NCBI GenBank assembly: GCA_034667405.1
Contig: JAXDJX010000017.1
Span: 1-64,000, forward strand
Direction of reading: 5' to 3'
DNA length: 64,000 nucleotides
Origin: JANXVR01 sp034667405
Lineage (GTDB): Bacteria; Actinomycetota; UBA4738; HRBIN12
A program made the translations under genes and the position numbers. This document shows, piece after piece, positions 1-9,324 of this stretch. Every line of letters begins with the position of its first letter. The stretch's first letter is position 1. Under the pieces are notes generated by a model, which did no database searches, was not told the DNA's origin, and saw only the letters and a program-made list of their open reading frames with translations.

Positions 1-596
1 GTCCTCAGGCAGGAGCCACCGCATCCCACACCTACAACGCCGCCGGGACCTTCACCGTGACGGTCACGGTCAAAGACACCGCCAACCTCACCTCGACCGC
101 GACCAAGACGGTGAGCGTGAGCGGAACTACGTCGCCGAACCTCATCGGGAATCCGGGCTTTGAGACGAGCATGTCGGGCTGGAACGCAAGTGGCCGGGCT
201 GGCGTCACCTTCTCGCAGTCCAGCACGGCGCGATCGGGGACCTTCTCGGCTGTCATCACCAACACCAACTCCACCACCGTGCCTGAGTGCACGTTGAATG
301 ACTCCCCCAACTGGGTGAAGTCCACCGTGCCTGGCACGTATCAGATCAGCCTTTGGGTTCGAGCAGACACCCCGGGCGCGACACTGAAGTTGAAGATCCG
401 CGAGTACACGTCGTCTGGAGCAGCGGTTACGTCCGGTTCCTCTACGGTTACGCTCTCCGCCACCTGGCAGCAGGTCAAGTTCCCATATGTCGTCTCGGCA
501 TCGGGGAACAACCTCGACTTCAACGCATTGACACTGAACTCCGCCCCGGGGACGTGCTTCTATGCGGATGACGCGTCCATCACTGGGCCACCGTAG
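1..596 (+). CDS. C-terminal part of a secreted PKD / carbohydrate-binding protein (5' truncated)
   Basis: The reading frame is open from base 3, so the gene begins before the window. The first 35 or so residues are the end of a PKD-type beta-sandwich, with the typical HTY..AGTFTVTVTV strand. After a short linker, about 150 residues resemble a CBM4/9-like jelly roll: NPGFE near its start, then a GW, an alternating hydrophobic pattern and a final YADDASI strand. Such modules usually sit at the end of secreted glycoside hydrolases or surface proteins. The catalytic part, if any, lies outside the window. Family assignment is by pattern only. Confidence 0.75.
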   Translation, partial: PQAGATASHTYNAAGTFTVTVTVKDTANLTSTATKTVSVSGTTSPNLIGNPGFETSMSGWNASGRAGVTFSQSSTARSGTFSAVITNTNSTTVPECTLNDSPNWVKSTVPGTYQISLWVRADTPGATLKLKIREYTSSGAAVTSGSSTVTLSATWQQVKFPYVVSASGNNLDFNALTLNSAPGTCFYADDASITGPP

Positions 597-837
597 CCAG
601 GCGGTGTGGCCGCTGATGCATCCCCTCGTTCACTGAAGCGTGGACGATCCTCCGTTTCTCCGTTTCAGGTGACGCGGTTCCAGCGTTCCTTCGAGTAACG
701 CTCGGAAGTTCCTCGTAGGCCCGTAGACCCCACCGCCAAGACCCGGACCCTCCCGCTAGCGCGAACCGACCGCATCGTTGGTTGGAGTTCCTCGAACCTG
801 GGTAGAGCGGTCCTAGGATCCAGGATAGGAGCAGACG

Positions 838-1311
838 ATGCCGAAGACTAAAGAGATCGCGAAGACGGGCAAGCGATTGGGGAAGAAGGTCTTGGCGACA
901 GATGCCGCCCAGGCAGTTGTGCAGGTCATGGTCGATGGGATCGAAGAGGTGGCGGTCGATAAGGCCGACGATGTCGCTGAGAACCTGAAGGCTCGCGCCG
1001 CCAAGGCGGGGGGCCGTTCCTCGAACCGAGCCCCAGCAAAGAAGTCGACGGCAAGGAAGTCGACGAGGTCCGCCAAGAAGCCGTCTGCCAAGAAGCCGTC
1101 TGCCAAGAAGCCGACCGCCAAGAAGCCCTCTGCCAAGAAGCGGACCGCCAAGAAGCCCTCTGCCAAGAAGCGGACGGCCAAGAAGCAGACGGCCAAGAAG
1201 CAGACAGCCAAGCGCGCAGGGACAAAGAAGTCCACGGCGAAGAGATCCACGTCGAAGAAGCCCGCCGCGAAGAAGCGAACCGCGAAGAAGCCGACGGCTA
1301 AGCGGCGCTGA
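838..1311 (+). CDS. Lysine-rich histone H1-like protein with AKK repeats
   Basis: 157 residues. About 60 N-terminal residues are mixed and predicted helical. The rest is almost only Lys, Ala, Ser, Thr and Arg, in five-residue units of the type AKKPS or AKKRT, repeated about 15 times. This is the composition of eukaryote H1-like tails in bacterial nucleoid proteins (AlgP, Hc1, the tail of mycobacterial HupB), so a DNA- or RNA-binding, chromosome-compacting role is inferred. It lacks the HU fold that HupB carries in front of its tail. A Shine-Dalgarno GGAG lies about 8 bases before the ATG and a TAGGAT box lies further upstream. A perfect 12-bp palindrome (1319-1330) follows the stop and separates it from the convergent gene. 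Confidence 0.8.
   Translation: MPKTKEIAKTGKRLGKKVLATDAAQAVVQVMVDGIEEVAVDKADDVAENLKARAAKAGGRSSNRAPAKKSTARKSTRSAKKPSAKKPSAKKPTAKKPSAKKRTAKKPSAKKRTAKKQTAKKQTAKRAGTKKSTAKRSTSKKPAAKKRTAKKPTAKRR
1036..1305 (+). repeat. In-frame 15-bp repeat encoding AKK-P/R-S/T
   Basis: Degenerate 15-base units beginning AAGAAG are repeated head to tail inside the H1-like gene, several of them identical. The tract can expand or contract by whole units without a frameshift, so length is expected to vary between strains. It has no spacers and is not a CRISPR array. Confidence 0.8.
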
Positions 1312-1332
1312 TCGAGTCGGTCCGCGGACCCC

Positions 1333-3010
1333 TCAGTGGACCGCGATCGAGATCGATGGCGACCACCAGGTGCCCGCGGTGGAGTCCGCCAACCGAAGAC
1401 GAGCGCGGAAGCGATACGTTCCCGGACCGGCGTCCGGGAAGAAGTCGATCCCTCCCGACTGATCTCCGAGCACGAGGGTATGGAATGACACGTCTCCCGG
1501 CCGCTTGATCTGCACGTCGTTCACGCACCCTTCGGGAGGAGCTCCATCCATCCAGTCGATCACGAAATCCGTCGATGTGTCGCCGGAGCCAGGCTTCACG
1601 GTCGGTCGGATCCGGACCGTCATCCCGTTGCCGGTGACGCCATCCATCACCCGGTACGAACCGGCTGCTGGGAACCCGAACAGGAACGATCCACCCGGAT
1701 CGCGGAGACCCGAGTCGAAGAGTCCGAGGCCCGACGCATCGACGATGGAGTGGGCGTGCGCATCTCCGGACGGGATCGTCCAGGCGATCGTGGTCGTGGG
1801 GATCTTTCCGTCCGGTCGGGGAGTCGAGAACCCCCCGCCCGTCACAGCCACCGGGCAGATCCGCTCAGCGAACGTGCTCGGGTGAAAGCGGATGCCGCCA
1901 ACCGCCCAGATCGCCGTGCCGACCTTGATCCCACCGAGCAAGAAAGGGGTGAGACCCGGCCGTAGCAACGGCACGGGATCCACCGATGCCCAGCCCGTGC
2001 CGTCCCAGTGGCGGATCTTCTGTGAGACATCGCCGTACGGGCGATCCGCCAGAGCCCACACATCGTCGCTGCCGGCGGCGATCACCCCCCGCCCGGCGAC
2101 CGGGTCGGATGTCGTCCCCGGCAGAACGCTCCAGCCAGCGCCGTCCCAGTGCCAATACGTCCAGTACTTGGAGGCGTCGTAGCTTTGGGATTCTCCGACC
2201 GCCCACACGTCGTCTGGCGCGAGCGCAGCGACGCCGCCCAGGCCGTTCGCGTAGATACCCGGCGTGGGGACCGGCGCCACGGACCATGCCAAGCCGTCCC
2301 AGTGCTCGGCCAAGAGTCCAGAGCTCGAGGAACCCACCGCCCAGAGATCGTTACTTCCCGTGCCGGAGACGGCGGCGAAACCCGCATCCGTGCCCGGCGC
2401 CGATCGCGTCGACCAGGACCCCCCGTTCCAATGGATCACCAGCGGATGGTTGTGTCCGCTCGAGAGCGTCGTTCCCACCGCCGTTGACGTCCGTTGACCC
2501 CGTTGCGAACAGCCCGGACAGACCCGACGAACCCGTGGAGGGGGGACTGGCCACGATCGTCCACGCATCGCCGTCCCAGTGCTCGGTGAGTGTGACTTTG
2601 TGGCTTCCATCCGATGAGTCCTTCGTTCCTGCCGCCCACACGTCGTTCGATGCGATCGCGACCACCGACGTCAATGATGCTGAGACGCCGATCGGCGGAC
2701 CGCTCACCAGGCTCCAGACGGCTCCATCCCAGTGTTCGATGATCTGACTCGTGGAGCCATCGCCTGCGAAGTAGGACCCGACCGCCCACACGTCGTTCTG
2801 GCCCATACCGTCGATCGCAGCGAGCTGGGCCGTCTGCTCGGCGTCGGGCAGGGCGGGCGTTGGGACCGGACGCCATTGAGGGCCGCAACCCGACCCAGCG
2901 GGCCCAGCCAAGGCCAAGGGGACCGTGGCGACCTGTCCGTTCGTTACGAGCGAGAAGGCGAGCACGGCCGTCGCGAACGTCGATGACCGGCGGATCCATG
3001 TTGGAGACAT
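1333..3010 (-). pseudogene. Exported DVWAVG-repeat beta-propeller protein, frameshifted
   Basis: Reading from ATG 3010 (preceded by a GGTGGG-rich site) the product has a signal peptide of about 35 residues. It is followed by repeats of about 50 residues, each with a DVWAVG or DLWAVG strand and a HWDG..W strand, a propeller-like pattern of secreted actinobacterial proteins. At 2482-2485 one DVWAVG motif is broken: four bases (AACG on the coding strand) stand where three are expected. The frame shifts by +1, and the remaining repeats plus a C-terminal beta-domain (to about 1333) continue in the second frame. Without the shift the protein would be about 555 residues. It may be a true pseudogene or an assembly error. 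An upstream in-frame ATG at 3100 is less likely because it adds 30 residues before the signal peptide. No enzymatic motif was seen. Confidence 0.7.
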
Positions 3011-3157
3011 CCTCGCGCCACCCACCTTGAAGCTCCTCGGCCCGAAATCACTCCCTGGGCGTAGGAGCGCACGCGTTCGTCGTACGGAGACCGTCTCCAC
3101 GTGGAGACGCTTAGCACACGCGGGTGCCTATCCTAGGCCTCCTGGCCGGTTGCGCGC

Positions 3158-3460
3158 TTATCGATCGGCGTCGGGGGCGTGTACGCGGAAGTCTTGAGCC
3201 GGATCGCCGGTCGTCGTCGTCCGAGGAACGCCGCCAGGCCCGGTCGGTGTTGAGGATTTGGGCGGTGCATCGGGAGTTGCATTGCCCGCTCCCATCGACT
3301 TCGCCGCCAACTCGCCTTCTGTCCCTTCTCCGGTGCCGTCGACGCCCTTATCGTCCGCTTCGCTCTGCACTTCGGGATCGACCGCTTGAGGGTCCTCGCG
3401 GTCGGACGCCGCTTGCGTTGGCTTATCCGAATCATGCGTTGGATCTTCTCGCTCGCTCAT
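3158..3460 (-). CDS. Small acidic, probably disordered protein
   Basis: 100 residues, rich in Asp, Glu, Pro, Thr and Gly, with no hydrophobic segment and no recognisable domain. A clear GGAAGGAG Shine-Dalgarno sequence stands about 5 bases before the ATG, the main evidence that it is real. Composition suggests an intrinsically disordered cytosolic protein. Function unknown. Confidence 0.55.
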   Translation of the reverse strand: MSEREDPTHDSDKPTQAASDREDPQAVDPEVQSEADDKGVDGTGEGTEGELAAKSMGAGNATPDAPPKSSTPTGPGGVPRTTTTGDPAQDFRVHAPDADR

Positions 3461-3785
3461 CCGTTCTCCTTCCCGGGCGCGCCCTATGAAACCCGCGGAT
3501 GGGTCCCGTCCTCCATGAACCCCCCCTCACCCGAGATCCTGTCGGCTCCTCAGCGTGGTCTATACCCGCACCGGTCACTACCGTAACGACGCGATCCAGT
3601 TCTATGCCCTGCCTTCTCGATGCGTGGGCCGAGGTGCGAGCCGGCGACGTTCGGCGCAGGGCTATCCACCCAGGATCGCCATGGGGAGGTGTCCGTAGGT
3701 CCTACTCAGGACGGGGTACCGGGGGGTGCAAGACGCTACCTACGACGAATGTACGAGCCGGGAACGAACCGTGAGACTGCCACCC
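3461..3785. other. Intergenic stretch without a supported gene
   Basis: About 325 bases between divergent small genes. The part next to 3460 must hold the promoter and ribosome-binding site of the leftward acidic protein; a GGTATAGAC box on the minus strand near 3560 is a possible -10 element. A short inverted repeat GTAGG-T-CCTAC lies near 3695. Reading frames here have poor codon structure. Confidence 0.4.
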
Positions 3786-3992
3786 ATGAGCGAACCAGTT
3801 CCATTCTGCGAAGAGTGTGGCGTCGTCGGCGTGAGACTTTCCGGATTGCATCCGGAAGAAGGTGGGATCGTTCGGTGGGCGATCTACCGATGCGGGCATG
3901 TCAAGACGCAGATCCTGCTCGACGAGGTTGCCGTCGACAAGCCCGACCTGCTTATAGCTACGCAGCCGACAAGCGCCTCAACCGTCGGGTAG
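3786..3992 (+). CDS. Small CxxC-containing hypothetical protein
   Basis: 68 residues from ATG 3786. A CEEC pair near the N-terminus and a later RCGH suggest one zinc site of rubredoxin/zinc-ribbon type. No strong ribosome-binding site was found, and an earlier in-frame ATG at 3726 would add 20 residues. Not recognised as a named family. Confidence 0.45.
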   Translation: MSEPVPFCEECGVVGVRLSGLHPEEGGIVRWAIYRCGHVKTQILLDEVAVDKPDLLIATQPTSASTVG

Positions 3993-4115
3993 GCCTGGGC
4001 CCGACACGACCATGGTGGCCAACAAGGTTCCTGCATGCTCGTCCTGTGACGTGGGGGGTTCGGGACCCCTGATCGGGTCGGTCGGACGTGGGATGCGCCC
4101 CTGCCCATGCGCTGC

Positions 4116-4121
4116 TAGCGT
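4116..4121 (+). promoter_or_regulatory. Candidate -10 box of a leaderless promoter (MFS gene)
   Basis: TAGCGT, seven bases before the GTG at 4129. The spacing fits transcription starting at the start codon, as at several other genes in this window. Confidence 0.4.
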
Positions 4122-4128
4122 GCCTGAT

Positions 4129-5376
4129 GTGGCGAAACAGCGCGATCTCACGCTGCTCCTGGTGGCAACGGCGCTCTCTTCACTCGGCGACGAACTGGCT
4201 CTGATCGCTCTCACGATCAAGGTTTTCGAGTTGAGCCATTCGGCCCTGTCGGTGACAGCACTTCTCGTCGCAGGATTACTGCCCATGGTGGTCTTCGCCC
4301 CCGTCGCCGGGCTGCTGGTTGACCGGTCGGAGAAGGTCCATCTGGTTGCGGTCGTTGCCGTGATCCAGGCCATTCTCGCATTCGCCATGGCCGGAACGCT
4401 GAACGTCCCGGCCATCCTCGTGTTGTCGTTCCTCCTTGGGACCGGAGCGGCGATCTCTTCACCGACGCTTGTCGCCATCGTTCCGAGCATCGTGAGGGAT
4501 GGGGACACGACGAAGGCCAACGCCTGGCTCGAGGCGGGTCGTTACGCGGGGTGGGTGCTCGGCCCGATCCTCGGTGGTGTTCTCGCGCAGACCGTGGGAT
4601 CGGGGTGGGCGCTGTCGGTGGACGGGATAAGTTTCATCGTCATCGCTGCCGCTGTCCTGAGTCTGTCCGTGCGGTGCCCTCCTGAAAACCACGAGGAGAA
4701 CGAGAAGCATGCCGCCCGCAAGGGATTCGGCTTCGTCTGGTCTGATCCGGTTCTGCGGGTCACCGTCACGATCCTTGTGGCCACCGTCCTCTTCGCGGCG
4801 ATCGACAACGTCGCGGAGGTGTTCTTCGCTCGAGAGGTGCTCCACGCCGGGAGCTGGGGGTTCGGTGCGATCGCGTCGGCCTGGCTGACAGGGATGGTGA
4901 TCGGCGCCACGGGCATCGCTCGAAGGCTTCCGCCGGGGCGATTGCCGCTCGCGGTGATCGGAGGGTCACTCGGGATCGGAGCGTTCGTCCTGGCGGGTGC
5001 GGCGATAGGACGAACGGTCCCGGCGATCGCCTTCTTTTTCGCGGCTGGGATCGGCAACGGGGTCCAGAACGTATCCATCCGAAGCCTCATCCATGCCCGG
5101 GTGCCCGAGCACCTGCGCGGCCGGGTGTTTGCGGCCTATTTCGGTCTGCTGACGTTCATGCAGATCGGCGCGACCGTATTGGGAGGGGTGCTCATCGGCG
5201 CGTTCGGGGCACGAGCAGCGTTGATCATCTCCGGTGGAGGTGGAGTCGGGGTCGCCCTTCTCGGCCTCCTTTGGCTCGGCTCCTCAGATGTCGCCGTTCA
5301 GGAAACGATCGTGGTGCCTGAACTTGGTCCGGTCGTGAAGATCCCAGAAACGGAAACATCCCAGGACCCGCTCTAG
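4129..5376 (+). CDS. MFS transporter, drug-exporter type
   Basis: About 415 residues with some 12 hydrophobic segments. The loop between helices 2 and 3 carries the MFS signature-like GLLVDRSEK. The overall pattern, including RxRVFAAYFG late in the chain, fits the DHA3/MFS_3-like exporters of drugs or siderophores. The reading frame is open back to an ATG at 4012, but those extra residues do not look like protein. GTG 4129 is preferred because a TAGCGT box lies seven bases upstream and hydrophobic sequence begins right after it; GTG 4120 is also possible. It is monocistronic, and the substrate cannot be told. Confidence 0.85.
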   Translation: MAKQRDLTLLLVATALSSLGDELALIALTIKVFELSHSALSVTALLVAGLLPMVVFAPVAGLLVDRSEKVHLVAVVAVIQAILAFAMAGTLNVPAILVLSFLLGTGAAISSPTLVAIVPSIVRDGDTTKANAWLEAGRYAGWVLGPILGGVLAQTVGSGWALSVDGISFIVIAAAVLSLSVRCPPENHEENEKHAARKGFGFVWSDPVLRVTVTILVATVLFAAIDNVAEVFFAREVLHAGSWGFGAIASAWLTGMVIGATGIARRLPPGRLPLAVIGGSLGIGAFVLAGAAIGRTVPAIAFFFAAGIGNGVQNVSIRSLIHARVPEHLRGRVFAAYFGLLTFMQIGATVLGGVLIGAFGARAALIISGGGGVGVALLGLLWLGSSDVAVQETIVVPELGPVVKIPETETSQDPL

Positions 5377-5441
5377 CGTTCTCGTGCCTCCACGGAACAC
5401 GAGGCGGGCGGCTCCTCTTTAGTGGCGACGAGAATGACGCC

Positions 5442-5860
5442 GTGGCGCTGCTGTGGGAGGCCTCAGACGTCCAGGCCCGGACTTCAGTCGACCAGGATCC
5501 GAGGGCAATACTCGAACTCGTGCGTCTGCTGGTGCGGCGGAGCGAAGTCGGCGAGGGCCGTCGCGCACGAGACCTGCTCGCCGCGGGTCGATCTCCCTTC
5601 GCTCTGGCCGCCACACAGGTCGCAGACGCCCTGTCGCCGAGGACCAGCACGATGCGATCGCGACGCTTCGCGAGGCCGCCGAACGCCTCGACGCGCTCGG
5701 GACGCGGATCGATCTGGGACTTGCGCTGCTCGATCTCGGCCGCGCGAAGCGAAGCGTGGGCGAGGATCCGACGCCGACGTTCGAACGCGCGCGAATGGTG
5801 TTCGCGGCGTGCGGCGCCGGGCGATGCGTCCCCGACACCGAGGCCGAGCTGACCCGGTAG
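5442..5860 (+). pseudogene. Decayed C-terminal TPR fragment of a cyclase/AAA-type regulator
   Basis: Two overlapping frames each hold part of one helical repeat. The first (from 5442) reads through a LVRRSEVGEG-like segment; the second (to 5860) has LREAAERLDALGTR followed by LLDLGRA and FERARMVF. This is the pattern found at the end of actinobacterial LuxR- or cyclase-linked AAA/TPR proteins. The switch of frame falls near 5625-5640. No start, ATPase or cyclase part is present, so it is most likely the remnant of a lost large gene. Family naming is inferred from pattern. Confidence 0.4.
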
Positions 5861-5964
5861 GAACTCCCATTACCGCCTGCGTCATGTCTCGGCGCGCAGA
5901 GTCGGGGACTAGCATGGCGGTGAGTACCGGGCGCTGAACGGACATCGACCGAGGGGAGACAGGG

Positions 5965-6867
5965 ATGGCACAAGCGCAGGAGCCGGTCGCGATCCTCGGG
6001 ATCGGCGCGATGGGCCACGGGATGGCGATCAGTGCGTTGCGTGCCGGTATCCCGACGATCGTGTGGAACCGCGATCCAGGCGCGACCCGAGACCTCGCCG
6101 AACTCGGCGCGGACGTTGCCGAAGATGCCGCCGACGCCGGGCGCCGAGCCTCGACCGTCATCACGATGGTGACCGACACGGATGCAGTCATCTCCATCGC
6201 CGGTGAGCAGGGCATGCTCGCTGCTCTTGCTCCCGGGACGATCTGGGCGCAGATGAGCACGATCGGTGTGGTCGGTATCGAACGTGTCGCAGCGATGGTG
6301 CTTGAGGAGCGCCCCGACGTGACACTCATCGACGCGCCGGTGTCGGGGAGCAAGGAGCCTGCGGAGCAGGGTCAGCTGACGATCTTCGCCTCCGGTCCCG
6401 ACGACGCTCGGCCACGCCTAGCCCCGCTGTTCGACGCGCTCGGGCAGCGCACGATCTGGGTCGGTGCGGTCGGGGCCGGCTCCCGACTGAAGCTCGTGAA
6501 CAACACCTGGCTCGCGTTTTCTGCCGAAGCGGTCGCGACGTCGGTGGCGCTCGCTCATCGGTTGGGGCTTGAGACGGAGACGGTGATGGACACGCTCGGC
6601 GGCGGGTCGCTCGTCTCCGCCTGGCAGGAAGCCAAGCTGCACCGCATCGCCCAGGGCGACTACTCAAGTCAATTCCCGCTGTCGCTCGCACTCAAGGATG
6701 TGCGCCTTGCCCTGCAGGCGGACGATGATGACCGGTTCGCCACCCTTGCGACCTTGGCCGAGGAATGGCAGTCGGTCATCGACCAAGGGCTCGGCGACAA
6801 GGACCTCACCGTGGTGACGCGCGCATTGCAGCAGCCGGGCGGCCCCTGGGCGCCGAGTCCGATTTGA
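5965..6867 (+). CDS. NAD(P)-dependent beta-hydroxyacid dehydrogenase family oxidoreductase
   Basis: 300 residues, the usual length for the 3-hydroxyisobutyrate / tartronate semialdehyde dehydrogenase family. The Rossmann motif GIGAMG is at residues 12-17, the substrate loop DAPVSGS at about 123-129, the catalytic Lys at 176 (in KLVNN) and a second conserved Lys at 244 (in LALKD). A GGGGAG ribosome-binding site precedes the ATG. It is followed 55 bases later by the ACT protein gene. The preferred substrate is not evident. Confidence 0.9.
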   Translation: MAQAQEPVAILGIGAMGHGMAISALRAGIPTIVWNRDPGATRDLAELGADVAEDAADAGRRASTVITMVTDTDAVISIAGEQGMLAALAPGTIWAQMSTIGVVGIERVAAMVLEERPDVTLIDAPVSGSKEPAEQGQLTIFASGPDDARPRLAPLFDALGQRTIWVGAVGAGSRLKLVNNTWLAFSAEAVATSVALAHRLGLETETVMDTLGGGSLVSAWQEAKLHRIAQGDYSSQFPLSLALKDVRLALQADDDDRFATLATLAEEWQSVIDQGLGDKDLTVVTRALQQPGGPWAPSPI

Positions 6868-6922
6868 CCGCCCGGCCCGATACGCGTATGCCGGTGGGGA
6901 CACTTCGACAGAGGAGGACGGT

Positions 6923-7309
6923 ATGGCTAGCGATCTCACGCTCACCGTCGACGACCAGCCAGGTGGGCTGGCAGTTGTAGGTGAGGCGCTCGGCGCTGCC
7001 GGGATCAACATCGAGGGCCTTCTGGGCATCGGCCTCGAGGGTCGCGGCATCATCCATGTTTGCGTGCAAGACGGGGCGGCCGCCCGAAGGGCGCTCGAAG
7101 GTGTCGGTATCAAGGTGGAGGGCGAGGCCGAGGCGATCCTCGGTCCTCCCGTCGAAGGAGCACAGCAGCCCGGCACGATGGGTGTGATGGCACGGGCCGT
7201 CGCTGAAGCCGGGGTCAACGTCCGGGTCGCCTACCTGGCCACAGAAACGCGAGTCGTGCTGGTCACCGACAACAACGCCAAAGTCATGGAGCTCATGGCG
7301 AACATGTAG
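6923..7309 (+). CDS. Tandem ACT-domain protein
   Basis: 128 residues forming two ACT-like beta-alpha-beta-beta-alpha-beta units, roughly 4-65 and 70-128. The first begins TVDDQPGGLAVVGEAL, the classic ligand-binding turn of amino-acid-sensing ACT domains. No catalytic domain is attached, so it is likely a free-standing metabolite-sensing subunit. A GGAGG site precedes the ATG. It lies in the same direction as the dehydrogenase and may be co-transcribed with it. Confidence 0.8.
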   Translation: MASDLTLTVDDQPGGLAVVGEALGAAGINIEGLLGIGLEGRGIIHVCVQDGAAARRALEGVGIKVEGEAEAILGPPVEGAQQPGTMGVMARAVAEAGVNVRVAYLATETRVVLVTDNNAKVMELMANM

Positions 7310-7327
7310 GGCGAGCGAACGCCCCGC

Positions 7328-7573
7328 TTACAGCCCGAGACTTGCCCAGTCTCCCGTGATCGCGCACGTGATCCCCGGTATTTGGATGATCACGAATAAC
7401 CACGTGCCGTCGGGGCTGAAACGTGGTTCGGCGAACTCCGGATAGCCGAGACCGTCCGCCGGCGAGAAGTCATCGTCGGGGACGGATGGGTCGTAGAGCT
7501 TCCCCGACGCATCGATGATTGACAGCCGCATCGGCACCAGGTTGAGCTCGCCCTCCTCGTCGAAGTCGCCCAT
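7328..7573 (-). pseudogene. C-terminal remnant of a PhoX / DUF839-type phosphatase
   Basis: 81 codons whose end reads FSPDGTWLFV, then IQIPGIT, ITGDW, closely resembling the end of PhoX-family secreted phosphatases. An in-frame TAG stands eight codons before the ATG, and no upstream frame carries the propeller that a full gene of 500-700 residues would have. I read it as a truncated leftover, not a functional small protein. Confidence 0.5.
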
Positions 7574-7708
7574 GTTCTCGGTCGGTGTGTATTGCTATGA
7601 GCGTCGTTCGACAGGGGGACATCCCGCCAACAGGCTCACCCAACGAACCACAGAGGTGCGTCGGTCGGGGGTGTGTCCAGCGGTCCATGACCGCAGGGTG
7701 AGAAGGTG

Positions 7709-8731
7709 ATGCGCGTGACGATACCCCCGCTCCGTCTCACGCGGCCGCAGATCCTGGCGTTCCGACGGCACGCCGGCGGGCTCGATGAACGGCTCCCACG
7801 CGGCCGTACCTCACTCCGCCGCGCGGCGTGGGCCGGCTTGCAGGACAGCATGCCCCGTGCCGCGCTCCTCTCGATACACGCACGGGTGCAGGGGACCGTA
7901 TCGGCTACCTGGGAGGACCCATCGCTCGTCCAGCTCTGGGGTCCGCGGTACCACGCGTACGTCGTCGCCGCCCGTGACCTCGCGTTCTTCTCGCTCGGGA
8001 GACTGCCGGATGGCGGCAAGACACGGCGAACGGCCGAGGATCTTGCCGCTCGCCTCCGCGCGTCGATCGGCGACGAGCGGATGCGCTACGACGACGCCGG
8101 ACGCGCCCTCGGTGTGCATGGGAACGCGCTCCGCTACGCCGCGCTGACGGGCACGGTCGCCATCAGGTGGGAGGGCGCGCGGTTGCCGACCATCTGGACC
8201 CTGCCGCCGCCCGAGATCGACGCGGCCGACGCCCGCCGGGAACTCGCGCGCCGGTACCTCCACATCTTCGGGCCCACCACGCCCGAGGCGTTCGGGCAGT
8301 GGTCCGGGAGCGGTCTCCCTCACGGCCGCTCGGCGTTCGATTCGCTCGGTACGTCCGTAACCCCCGTGCGAACGCCGATCGGCGACGCGTGGATCCTCAC
8401 GCGTGACGAACCGGCATTCCGCGCGACCCCTGGGCCGACGGCACCCGCACGGTTCCTCCCGAGTGGGGACGCGTATTTCCTCCTCAACGGTGCCGATCGA
8501 GACATCTTGGTTCCCGACCCCGACCGCCAACGCGAGTTGTGGACCCCGCGCGTGTGGCCGGGAGCCCTCCTCGTCGAGGGTCAGATCGTCGGAACGTGGC
8601 GACGTGCGCACGCGACCGTGGCGATCCAGACGTGGCGTCGTCTCTCTCGCGCCGCGCGCGACGCGGTCGAGGAGGAAGCGGCGTCCTTGCCGGTACCCGG
8701 TGTACGCCAGACCGTCGTCCTCTGGGACTGA
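7709..8731 (+). CDS. Winged-helix DNA-binding protein, AlkZ/YcaQ-like
   Basis: 340 residues matching the HTH_42 family, which includes the bacterial crosslink glycosylase YcaQ/AlkZ. It has an N-terminal LRLTRPQILAFRR, a GLQDSMPRAALLSIHAR segment that replaces the family's usual Q-rich stretch, and the characteristic YLHIFGPTTPEAF helix in the middle. GTG 7706 is an alternative start two codons from a GAGAAGG site. Many family members in actinobacteria are not proven glycosylases; a DNA-damage role is likely but not shown. Confidence 0.8.
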   Translation: MRVTIPPLRLTRPQILAFRRHAGGLDERLPRGRTSLRRAAWAGLQDSMPRAALLSIHARVQGTVSATWEDPSLVQLWGPRYHAYVVAARDLAFFSLGRLPDGGKTRRTAEDLAARLRASIGDERMRYDDAGRALGVHGNALRYAALTGTVAIRWEGARLPTIWTLPPPEIDAADARRELARRYLHIFGPTTPEAFGQWSGSGLPHGRSAFDSLGTSVTPVRTPIGDAWILTRDEPAFRATPGPTAPARFLPSGDAYFLLNGADRDILVPDPDRQRELWTPRVWPGALLVEGQIVGTWRRAHATVAIQTWRRLSRAARDAVEEEAASLPVPGVRQTVVLWD

Positions 8732-8736
8732 GTCGT

Positions 8737-9177
8737 TTAGCTAGCCGACGCTTCGACCCTTGCCTTGATCTTCGCGAGGTCGTTCCTGAAGCCCTTGGGC
8801 ATGTCTCGCGAGATCTTGAACATCGTCATCTTCGCGAGCGTGGTCGGCTCGACGATCTCCCCGCCCTTGCTGAGGGTCGTCATCCCCGCGTTCTCGCGCA
8901 ACGAGAACCAGTGATGGACGCGTCCGAGCGCGCCGACCGACATCCAGCCGAACTCGTTCGGCGCCGACATCTCCGTGATCGTGCTCTCTTCCTTCTGGGT
9001 ACCGAACTGCTTCGCCACGGTCGAGAACACGGTTCCCACCACGATGGGACCGCTGTCCGCCCGAGACACCTGCAGCCCGTGCCCGGCCCACTCGCCATGA
9101 CGAGCGAAGTCGCTCACGTACTGGAACACCCTGTCGGCCGGCGCCTGGATGCTGATGCTTTCCTCGAATCGCTTCAT
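8737..9177 (-). CDS. SRPBCC-fold polyketide cyclase/START-like protein
   Basis: 146 residues. It starts with the typical FEESISIQAPADRVFQYVSD strand-helix and ends with an amphipathic helix of about 25 residues, the normal SRPBCC layout with a hydrophobic ligand cavity. A GGAGG site lies 5 bases before the ATG. It is convergent with the AlkZ-like gene, five bases apart. The ligand is unknown. Confidence 0.8.
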   Translation of the reverse strand: MKRFEESISIQAPADRVFQYVSDFARHGEWAGHGLQVSRADSGPIVVGTVFSTVAKQFGTQKEESTITEMSAPNEFGWMSVGALGRVHHWFSLRENAGMTTLSKGGEIVEPTTLAKMTMFKISRDMPKGFRNDLAKIKARVEASAS

Positions 9178-9324
9178 GCAGCCCTCCTAGCCATCGCGCG
9201 GAAACGCGCTCCCGACAGCCTATGTCAGGGGACTCCAGCGCGTGTCGGGGAATCCAGAAGGGGGGCTCGACATCCCCCTCCCCGGGGTGGCAGTATCACT
9301 TTCAATCAATAGATAGGTTCGGCC

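Noticed and set aside
1036..1305. CRISPR-like regular repeat
   Set aside because: 15-base units without spacers, in frame with a lysine-rich protein.
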